NCBI GenBank assembly: GCA_934667295.1
Contig: CAKULR010000073.1
Location: 1 to 8,128 of the forward strand
DNA from: an uncultured Kiritimatiellota bacterium
GTDB taxonomy: Bacteria; Verrucomicrobiota; Kiritimatiellia; RFP12; UBA1067
Direction of reading: 5' to 3'
Length of the DNA: 8,128 bases
Position 1 is the stretch's first letter, and every line of letters starts with the position of its first letter. The notes under the pieces are model-generated. The model worked only from the letters and a program-made list of their open reading frames with translations. It was not told the DNA's origin and did not search any database. Below, piece by piece: positions 1 to 8,128 of this stretch. Made by a program: the position numbers and the translations under genes.

Positions 1-3000
1 CGGGCCTCGACGCGCGGGCGCAGAGCCGACCGGGCAGCCTCGACGGCGTGGACGGTCTTGGCGGCGGCGGCGGCGGCGGGTCGCACTCCGGCGCGACGGG
101 CACCCAGGCGGGCGGCAGGGGCGGCTGCGGCACGGTGATCCTGCGCGCGCGGAATTCGAGCATGATCTGCACGCTGCAGCCGGCGCGCGGCACGGCGGAG
201 GTGGCGATGGGATTGCGGTCGCCCTATCTGGCCGAGGGCCTGTCGATGCTCAGCTTCAACTACGTGAATGCGGATTCGAACTGCGTGCTGCTGCTGCAGA
301 CGTGCATCGGCACGAACGGCACCTACAGTTCGCGCATGCAGGGGCTCTCCAGCATGACCGTGGCCCTGACGCGCGAGCCGCCGGTCACGAACAACTTCGA
401 GAACGCCAACTGGGTCACCGTCACGAACTTCTCCTTCAAGGGGATGACCGCGAAGGAGCTGTTGTCCGGCACCCGCACGCACTACATGAGCCTGCGCGCG
501 CCGGTGCTCGGCTTCATGCGCCTCGTCATGGCCCCGGAGGTCCTCGCGCAGTCGCTGGCGGACGAGGGGCCGGACCGCGACGTCGACTACGGCAAGATCA
601 CGATCACGCGGATCTCCTGCTACAACGAGCCCGCGCTCGACCTGCGGTCGTGGTGGGGGTGGAACCTCCACACCGAGGGCTGGAACACGGAGGACAAGCA
701 GTACGCCTACCTCTTCGACTCGCCCGAGGGGCTTTCCGGCTCGCTGAACTTCTCGGCGCTGCGGCGCGACAACGAGACCGCCGACGCGCGCGGCATCGGG
801 CTTTCGCAGCCCGATCTGGAGGAGGAGTACAAGGAGAACAACTCCTTCGTGCAGAGCCCGCCCCTCACGAACGGCATCGGCACGGTGACGTTCCGCGCCC
901 GCACGTTCACGACGAACCAGACGGTGAGTTCGTACGTGACGCTCTTCGGTTCGAGCGAGCCGGACTCCTACCAGGTCGACAACCCCCAGGACTGGACGGC
1001 GCTCGCCACCTACGAGATCACGAACACGACATACCAGACGTACCGGTGGGCGACGACGGACGACAACACGAAGGTCTACGCGATCCGCCTGGAGGTGAAC
1101 GGCTCGCGGCACGGGCGCGTCCCCGCGAGCCCGGCGGACTGGGAGAAGCCGCCCGTGACGCCGATCCAGCGCGTGTGGGTGGACGAGATCACGGCGAGCG
1201 AGCCGATCGTGCCGCGCCTCGTCTTCCGCGACGTGCGGCCCTTCCGCTCGCACATCGGCGACATCCCGGCCCATCCCGTCACGAACGTGACCGACCTCAG
1301 CGAACAGCCGATCCTCGGCGAGAGCTGGGGCATCCAGGCGAAGGTGGAGCCGCAGCAGATGAGCGACGAGCTGGATGCGTCGAGCGTGGTCGTGTACGCC
1401 TCCTTCTACCGGGGCGTCTCGCCGTGGGGCTACGACCAGTGGAAGGACCGGCCCGGCGCGATCACGGTGCAGCTGGAGAAGGTGTCCTCCAACCTCGTCT
1501 TCCGCAGCACCTACAACAACGCGGCGAGCGTGATCGGCCCGGACATGACGCCGAACGGCACCTTCCCGAACAACGTGTGGCAGTACTACCTGTGGGCGGA
1601 GTACAAGGACCGGCAGGGCATCCCGCACGTCCACGGGCTCGACGCGACGGAGTGGGGTCCGCCGAGCTGGTTCTACGGCATCAAGAACCTGAACGAGACG
1701 TACGGCTCGGGCCAGGCGAACCGCTTCGCGGGCTACACGATCCTCGACTCGATCTCGCCGCAGCGCGCGTGGCTGAACGAGGTCAACATCTGCGACACGG
1801 GCACGACGGACGACTACGCGAACCAGTTCGTCGAAATCGCGGTGCCGCAGGGCGCGGACCTCACCGATTGGCGCATCGACCTGCTGGACCGCAACGTGAA
1901 GCGCGGGACGATCGCCCGCTTCGGCAGCGGGAACGCGCGCGTCACCACAAAGACGGGATCGCGCCCCGGCGTCGACTCGACGAACCACTACACCTTCGTG
2001 GCGCTGCGCAGCCCGGCCGCGCTCCTCCAGGGCCGTGTGCCCGAGGCGGACGGCTCCTGGCTGCGGACGCCGACGGACAGCACGGGGATGAACAACGCCT
2101 CCCTCTCCCTCACCGACGGCAACCTGCGCAACTACGAAGCCTACGGCCTTGCGCTCGTGCGCCCGAGCGGCGTCATCGAGCACCAGATCATCTTCAGTGG
2201 CACGAACACCTACCTGGGCGGTCCGCTCGAATACCTTGCGAGCGGCACGAACCTGCTCGCGCAGGCCAAGGCGGCGGACGGTGCCGATTCGCACTGGTTC
2301 TTCGCGGGCGAGGACATGGTGGGCGGCACGCTCGGCGTGTTCCGCAGCCACGGCGAGGACGCCTCCTGCTGGACGAACCACATGGTGGCCACGGCGTCCG
2401 CCCTCAACCGCCTGGCGGACGGCACGCCGCAGGACATCGACGGCGACTGGTTCCTCCAGCCGAACGGCACGAACGTGTGGATCTACTCGACGGTGCTGGG
2501 TCCGCACATCAGCCAGCGGGTGGGCGCCAACACGAACCGCGCCGCCGTGGTGATCATCCGCAAGGGCGACTCCACGAACATCGTCTACACGACCGAGCCG
2601 TGGTACCAGATCGGCGAGGTGAGGACGAACGACACCGTGATCGCCGAGGCCCGTGGGCGCGGCTCGCGCTCGGACCGGCCCGCGCACACGTGGACGCTCC
2701 AGCTGAGGGACGTGCAGGAGACGGTCAACGTGACCGTCGACGAGGAGCCCGCCCAGGACGTGGTGGACGCCGGCCTGAACCGGGACGACCCCTACTACAA
2801 TGCGATCATGGCCTGGCTCGCCTCGTTCGGCGAAGACCTCGCGGGCATCTACAAGGCGGAACAGTGGAATCTGGCGAACCAGAAAACGGGCGACCTCGAC
2901 ATCCGCGACATGTACTGGCTCAACATCGACCCGACCAAGGACGGGTGGGTGCTGAAGGCCGGCATGGGCGGTCTGGGGGACGCGGCGGTCGCCCCCGTGC

Positions 3001-3437
3001 CCCGCGAGGACGAGACGGTCGGCTCGCTCACGAACGTGCGCATGGTCGTGACGCTGATGATCACGAACCGCCTCACGAACGTGGGCTACGCGCCGGACCG
3101 CATCCAGGGCCTGGAGCCCGGCAGCAGCAGCTTCGGCTACGACGGCAGCAGCAACTGGACGAGCGCGACGTTCAAGATCTGCGGCGCCCTGCAGAAGGAG
3201 GACGTGCGGGACAAGTTCTACCCGCTGCGCTGGTTCGTGTTCGGACCAGACTCCTTCGACGCGAACTGCGAGGCGCGGATCGAGATCAGCGACCCGCACG
3301 CCACGAGCTCGCCCGGCTTCTACAACGGGTGGCACGACTTCCCCGACCTGCCGATCTTCTACAAGTGGATGCTCAACGCGGAGCCTCCGGCCTACGACAC
3401 GACCGAAATGCTCAAGGCCGACTCCACCTACCACTGA
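1..3437 (+). CDS. Very large secreted/surface protein with beta-sandwich modules and a lamin-tail-like domain (3' part only)
   Basis: The reading frame is open from the first complete codon at 3, so the gene begins upstream; the GTG at 48 lies inside a continuous frame (GLDARAQSRPGSLDG precedes it) and is not a credible start. About 1,144 residues are visible. They begin with a glycine run and Ser/Gly linker. Two apparently related beta-rich modules follow, opening with CGTVILRAR (about 126-640) and GIGTVTFRAR (about 870-1210); the second ends in RVWVDEITASEP, like many jelly-roll domains. A third beta-rich stretch occupies about 1320-1690, then a lamin-tail-like domain (about 1764-2200). The last 200 residues contain GDLDIRDMYWLNIDPT and end without a recognisable sorting signal. 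Composition is rich in Thr, Asn, Trp and Tyr with few Lys, as in exported beta-solenoid or beta-sandwich proteins. Signal peptide and N-terminal domains would lie outside the window. Function is unknown; a surface adhesin or carbohydrate-interacting role is only inferred from architecture. Confidence 0.88.
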   Translation, partial: GLDARAQSRPGSLDGVDGLGGGGGGGSHSGATGTQAGGRGGCGTVILRARNSSMICTLQPARGTAEVAMGLRSPYLAEGLSMLSFNYVNADSNCVLLLQTCIGTNGTYSSRMQGLSSMTVALTREPPVTNNFENANWVTVTNFSFKGMTAKELLSGTRTHYMSLRAPVLGFMRLVMAPEVLAQSLADEGPDRDVDYGKITITRISCYNEPALDLRSWWGWNLHTEGWNTEDKQYAYLFDSPEGLSGSLNFSALRRDNETADARGIGLSQPDLEEEYKENNSFVQSPPLTNGIGTVTFRARTFTTNQTVSSYVTLFGSSEPDSYQVDNPQDWTALATYEITNTTYQTYRWATTDDNTKVYAIRLEVNGSRHGRVPASPADWEKPPVTPIQRVWVDEITASEPIVPRLVFRDVRPFRSHIGDIPAHPVTNVTDLSEQPILGESWGIQAKVEPQQMSDELDASSVVVYASFYRGVSPWGYDQWKDRPGAITVQLEKVSSNLVFRSTYNNAASVIGPDMTPNGTFPNNVWQYYLWAEYKDRQGIPHVHGLDATEWGPPSWFYGIKNLNETYGSGQANRFAGYTILDSISPQRAWLNEVNICDTGTTDDYANQFVEIAVPQGADLTDWRIDLLDRNVKRGTIARFGSGNARVTTKTGSRPGVDSTNHYTFVALRSPAALLQGRVPEADGSWLRTPTDSTGMNNASLSLTDGNLRNYEAYGLALVRPSGVIEHQIIFSGTNTYLGGPLEYLASGTNLLAQAKAADGADSHWFFAGEDMVGGTLGVFRSHGEDASCWTNHMVATASALNRLADGTPQDIDGDWFLQPNGTNVWIYSTVLGPHISQRVGANTNRAAVVIIRKGDSTNIVYTTEPWYQIGEVRTNDTVIAEARGRGSRSDRPAHTWTLQLRDVQETVNVTVDEEPAQDVVDAGLNRDDPYYNAIMAWLASFGEDLAGIYKAEQWNLANQKTGDLDIRDMYWLNIDPTKDGWVLKAGMGGLGDAAVAPVPREDETVGSLTNVRMVVTLMITNRLTNVGYAPDRIQGLEPGSSSFGYDGSSNWTSATFKICGALQKEDVRDKFYPLRWFVFGPDSFDANCEARIEISDPHATSSPGFYNGWHDFPDLPIFYKWMLNAEPPAYDTTEMLKADSTYH
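60..80 (+). repeat. GGC trinucleotide run encoding polyglycine
   Basis: Six consecutive GGC codons (60-77) and one GGG codon encode seven glycines in a Gly/Ser linker of the large secreted protein. Such a run is prone to replication slippage. Because the unit is one codon, length changes would lengthen or shorten the linker without shifting the frame. Confidence 0.8.
1764..2200 (+). other. Lamin-tail-like (LTD) domain inside the large secreted protein
   Basis: This part of the large protein starts with RAWLNEVNICDTG, continues with DDYANQFVEIAVPQGADL and then TDWRIDLLD, and later reaches EAYGLALVRPSGVIEHQII. The order 'NEV... then (Q/E)FVE(I/L)... then (L)xxW.(I/L)' is the opening signature of bacterial lamin-tail domains, which are Ig-like folds found in extracellular proteins, often beside nucleases or other large secreted modules. 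The assignment rests on pattern recall only. The domain boundaries are approximate, and the second half is less typical, with an insertion before the final strands. Confidence 0.55.
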
Positions 3438-3487
3438 GAAGAAGACTGGGCGAATGCGGCTTGATTGGTAAATGCGAAAAGGTCAAA

Positions 3488-6220
<2,733 letters not shown>

Positions 6221-6267
6221 GGCGCGGCGAACGGATTGTTGAAACGTAACGGACATACCGTCCAAAC

Positions 6268-6273
6268 AAGGAG
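6268..6273 (+). promoter_or_regulatory. Ribosome binding site fixing the start of the small surface-repeat protein
   Basis: AAGGAG lies seven bases before the ATG at 6281. It selects this ATG over an in-frame TTG at 6236, because translation from the TTG would put 15 polar residues in front of a well-formed signal peptide. Confidence 0.8.
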
Positions 6274-6280
6274 ACAGAAC

Positions 6281-6661
6281 ATGAAGAAGATGCTGTTTGC
6301 CGGCGTGCTGGCGCTTGCGTGCGCGGCCCAGGCCGAGTTCAAGTGGAGCTGGTGGCCGGGTTCGCCCAACCTCTCCGACCAGAAGGTGAGGGGATGCGTG
6401 CTGGGCGTCGCGAGCGAAGTGGACACGGTGACGGGCGCGCAGGTGGACCTGCTCTGGCACAAGGCGAAGAACGTGACGGCCGGGTGCCAGTACGCGATCG
6501 GCTACAGCCGCGTGGACAGCCTCCGCAACGGCTGCCAGGTGGCGATCGTGAACAGCGCGGACCACGCGGCGCTGCAGATCGGCCTCATCTGCGTGAACAA
6601 GGGCGGCTTCCTGCCCTGGTTCATCTTCTTCAACTTCGACAAGACGCAGTTCGGGAAGTAG
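6281..6661 (+). CDS. Small exported protein of short glycine/hydrophobic repeats (LA_2272-like surface repeat)
   Basis: The product has 126 residues. MKKMLFAGVLALACAAQA is a classic signal peptide with a predicted cleavage after AQA at residue 18. After an aromatic segment (FKWSWW), about five units of 14 to 16 residues follow: GCVLGVASEVDTVTG (38-52), AQVDLLWHKAKNVTA (53-67), GCQYAIGYSRVDSLRN (68-83), GCQVAIVNSADHAA (84-97) and LQIGLICVNKGG (98-109). The chain ends in FLPWFIFFNFDKTQFGK. This pattern of hydrophobic 'G-x-Q-hydrophobic-x-hydrophobic' repeats ending in an aromatic FLP...FNF tail resembles the LA_2272-type surface repeat proteins of spirochaetes and PVC bacteria, recalled by pattern and not searched. 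Cysteine recurs at the same position in three units (C39, C69, C85). Location is probably periplasmic or surface. The gene lies 60 bases after leuS and 21 bases before the next gene; it could share transcription with the latter. Molecular function is unknown. Confidence 0.88.
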   Translation: MKKMLFAGVLALACAAQAEFKWSWWPGSPNLSDQKVRGCVLGVASEVDTVTGAQVDLLWHKAKNVTAGCQYAIGYSRVDSLRNGCQVAIVNSADHAALQIGLICVNKGGFLPWFIFFNFDKTQFGK

Positions 6662-6668
6662 GGCGGAG

Positions 6669-6751
6669 GGGTACGACCGCCGGTGAAACGACGCGGGCAG
6701 ATTCTGGCGCTTGGCCTTGCCACGGCGCTCGCGGCGTGGGCGGTCGTACCC
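6669..6751 (+). promoter_or_regulatory. 13-bp inverted repeat enclosing the GTG start of the 6683 gene
   Basis: GGGTACGACCGCC (6669-6681) and GGCGGTCGTACCC (6739-6751) are perfect reverse complements separated by 57 bases. The left arm touches the GGAGG ribosome site (6665-6669) and ends one base before the GTG start; the right arm is in the signal-peptide codons. In mRNA the start codon would sit at the base of the loop. A role in translation control is inferred. Confidence 0.45.
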
Positions 6752-7510
6752 GTGCCAACCGACGAGGCGCTGGAGGCGACGCGCGCGGGCGTGGAGGAGC
6801 TGACGCGCTCCGACTACGCGGCCCTCGAACGCGGGCGCATGACGCACGACGAGCTGGCGGGGTCCCTGCTCGACTACGCGCGGACCGCCGAGGACGCCAC
6901 GGCGGTCTATCTGTTGCGGCGTGCCGCGTTCCGCCAGTACCTGACGGGCGGGAACATCGCGGCGGCGGAGGCGCTGTACGACCGGATGACGCGCGTCGGC
7001 GGGGTGGAGTACGCCCAGGCGCTGGCGCGCTTCTCGTCGCGCGCGCTGTCCCGCCAGGCGACGGCGAAGGTGGCGGGCGCGAAGGAGTTCCTGGGGCGCC
7101 TCGCGGTGGTGGAGAAGAAGGTGCGTGCCGTGGAGGCGGCGCGCGCGGCCGCCGGGCAGACGCCGGACGACCCGGCCGTCTGCGAGCGGTATGCGGTGGC
7201 GCTGGTGGCCCTGGGGGACTGGCCGGGCGCCCTGGTGCAGTTCTCGCGCCTGGAGGGGCGCGACCGTGAACTGGCGCTCTTCGAACGGCGCTACCCCCGC
7301 ACGGGCGTGACGCGGCTCACGACGGCGGACGTGGCGGACCGCTGGTGGAGTTATCCCGAGACAGCCGGCCTGGCGGCCCCGGACGCGGCGGCCTTCCGTC
7401 TGCGCGCCGCGAAGTGGTACCGCCTCGCGGTGACGAACGGCGTGTTGCGCGGCGTGCGGCGCCAGATCGCCGAGAAGCGCGTGCAGGAGACGGAGGCGGC
7501 GGCGAAATGA
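6683..7510 (+). CDS. Exported or membrane-anchored helical (TPR-like) protein, partner of the downstream kinase
   Basis: The product has 275 residues with a GTG start; GGAGG at 6665-6669 is 13 bases upstream, a rather long spacing, but starting here gives a proper signal sequence (MKRRGQILALGLATALAAWA). The rest is predicted to be almost wholly helical and rich in Ala, Arg and Glu. Residues about 145-175 (TPDDPAVCERYAVALVALGDWPGAL, seen in parts) look like a TPR helix pair. The C-terminal part has DRWWSYPE followed by FRLRAAKWYRLAV and a basic helix. This resembles a module I recall from planctomycete and verrucomicrobial proteins, in which 'GDW..GL', 'WW.LAE' and 'RAAHWY..AL' occur in that order, often alongside protein kinases or formylglycine-type domains. 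The stop overlaps the kinase start (ATGA), so the two are very probably translationally coupled and functionally linked. The exact function, for example a sensor or scaffold outside the inner membrane, is unknown. Confidence 0.85.
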   Translation: MKRRGQILALGLATALAAWAVVPVPTDEALEATRAGVEELTRSDYAALERGRMTHDELAGSLLDYARTAEDATAVYLLRRAAFRQYLTGGNIAAAEALYDRMTRVGGVEYAQALARFSSRALSRQATAKVAGAKEFLGRLAVVEKKVRAVEAARAAAGQTPDDPAVCERYAVALVALGDWPGALVQFSRLEGRDRELALFERRYPRTGVTRLTTADVADRWWSYPETAGLAAPDAAAFRLRAAKWYRLAVTNGVLRGVRRQIAEKRVQETEAAAK

Positions 7511-8128
7511 GCGCCGGGGCGAATCCCAATCTCCTGAAGCCCGGCGGCAAGTTCGGCGACTACACGGTCGTGCGGCTGCTGGGCGCGGGCGGCATGGGCG
7601 CCGTCTACCTCATCCGGGGCGATGCGAGCGGACGCGAGTTCGCCGTGAAGATCCTCGACCCCGAGATGGAGAAGAGCGACCCGGAGTTCAAGCAGCGCTT
7701 CATCTTCGAGGCCGAGCTCGCGATGTCCGTCCGCCACGAAAACCTCATCGAGGTCTTCGACGTGGGGCGCGACCCCGAGACGGGCTACGCCTACATCCTG
7801 ATGGAGTACGTGCCCGGCGGAACGGTGCGCGACCGGCTCACGAAGTGGGGCGCGCTCTCCGTGGAGGAGGCGGGCGACATCGTGTCGCGCGTCGCGCGCG
7901 CGCTGGCCGCCGTCGCCGCGCACCACGTGGTCCACCGCGACGTCAAGCCCGACAACATCATGTTCACGGCGGACGGCGTGACGCCGAAGCTCGCGGACCT
8001 CGGCATCGCGCGCCTCGCGAACGAGAAGACGCGACACACGGCAATCACCGATAACGGCTTCATCATCGGCTCGCCGGCGTACATGTCGCCCGAGCAGATG
8101 GAGAACGCGCACCTGGCGGACATCCGTT
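7507..8128 (+). CDS. Hanks-type serine/threonine protein kinase (N-terminal catalytic part; runs off the window)
   Basis: Starting from the ATG at 7507, which overlaps the upstream stop, 207 codons are visible. The frame stays open to the window end. GGAGG at 7492-7496 is ten bases upstream. Kinase motifs appear in order: glycine loop GAGGMGAVY (26-34), ATP-binding lysine AVK (K48), probable helix-C glutamate in FEAE (E68), gatekeeper region ILMEYVPGG (97-105), catalytic HRDVKPDN (143-150, D145), metal-binding DLG in place of DFG (164-166), an activation segment with Thr 175, 178 and 181, and SPAYMSPEQM (189-198). All residues required for activity that fall in the window are present, so an active cytoplasmic Ser/Thr kinase that phosphorylates protein targets is expected. 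The DLG variant is common in bacterial kinases. The rest of the catalytic domain and any transmembrane or sensor region lie beyond the window. Substrates are unknown; the coupled upstream helical protein is the obvious candidate partner. Confidence 0.95.
   Translation, partial: MSAGANPNLLKPGGKFGDYTVVRLLGAGGMGAVYLIRGDASGREFAVKILDPEMEKSDPEFKQRFIFEAELAMSVRHENLIEVFDVGRDPETGYAYILMEYVPGGTVRDRLTKWGALSVEEAGDIVSRVARALAAVAAHHVVHRDVKPDNIMFTADGVTPKLADLGIARLANEKTRHTAITDNGFIIGSPAYMSPEQMENAHLADIR

Noticed and set aside
48..50. GTG as the start of the large secreted protein.
   Set aside because: The same frame is open back to the window edge, there is no signal peptide after it and no ribosome site before it.
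302..3487. Long open stretch in the leuS frame upstream of leuS, over the large protein gene, giving an apparent 1,972-residue fusion.
   Set aside because: The translation is Arg/His/Gly/Ala-rich with no recognisable domain, as expected of an off-frame reading of GC-rich coding DNA, and the +3 frame gives the plausible protein. LeuRS itself begins at 3488.
3438..3487. Promoter for leuS in the slightly AT-richer gap (TTGATT near 3461).
   Set aside because: No matching -10 element is found at the right spacing before the start codon, so nothing can be claimed.
6249..6265. Short hairpin ACGGACATACCGT as a leuS terminator.
   Set aside because: The stem is only 4 bp and no U-rich run follows, so it cannot be supported as a terminator.
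6236..6280. TTG at 6236 as the start of the small surface protein.
   Set aside because: It would prepend polar residues to a good signal peptide. AAGGAG is well placed for ATG 6281.
7351..8112. Antisense open frame over the end of the 275-residue gene and the kinase.
   Set aside because: The + strand carries an unmistakable kinase domain there. The antisense product is a composition shadow.

Overview
The window is GC-rich bacterial DNA, densely coded entirely on the + strand, with no RNA gene, CRISPR array or transposase gene. Several features suggest a member of the PVC group, probably Kiritimatiellota or a relative. These are a very long secreted beta-rich protein with a lamin-tail-like domain, a leucyl-tRNA synthetase whose zinc cysteines are replaced by a 'SERG..HPV' sequence, a small surface-repeat protein, and a Hanks-type kinase next to a secreted helical protein with a WW...RAAKWY signature. 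This placement is an inference from protein style, not a phylogeny.

Layout: (1) 1-3437 is the 3' part of a very large extracellular protein whose start lies upstream of the window. (2) 3488-6220 is leuS, complete at 910 codons, with all catalytic and editing motifs recognisable. (3) 6281-6661 encodes a 126-residue exported protein of about five short glycine/hydrophobic repeats. (4) 6683-7510 encodes a 275-residue exported or membrane-anchored helical protein. (5) 7507 to the window end is the N-terminal catalytic domain of a serine/threonine kinase, overlapping the previous stop by ATGA. Genes 4 and 5 are almost certainly translationally coupled, and gene 3 lies only 21 bases upstream of gene 4. 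Genes 3 to 5 may therefore form one transcription unit concerned with the cell surface and signalling. leuS is housekeeping and is probably only a neighbour.

The most striking signal is inside leuS. At 4651-4744, in the CP1 editing domain, there are two 20-base hairpins in inverted orientation. Each carries a GGAG head on its inward side, and they are separated by 46 bases. Together they form a near-perfect larger inverted repeat. The two hairpins differ by a compensatory A-T to G-C change, and the whole block reads through in frame as about 32 extra low-complexity residues. This is the architecture of a REPIN (paired REP sequences mobilised by RAYT-type Y1 transposases), apparently domesticated as coding sequence in an essential aminoacyl-tRNA synthetase. 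A second oddity lies about 400 bases upstream in the same domain: another extra loop encoded by a GC hairpin, followed by AT-ending codons and a TTRCDT variant of the normally conserved TTRPDT editing motif. A 13-base inverted repeat that encloses the GTG start of gene 4 is a further candidate regulatory structure.
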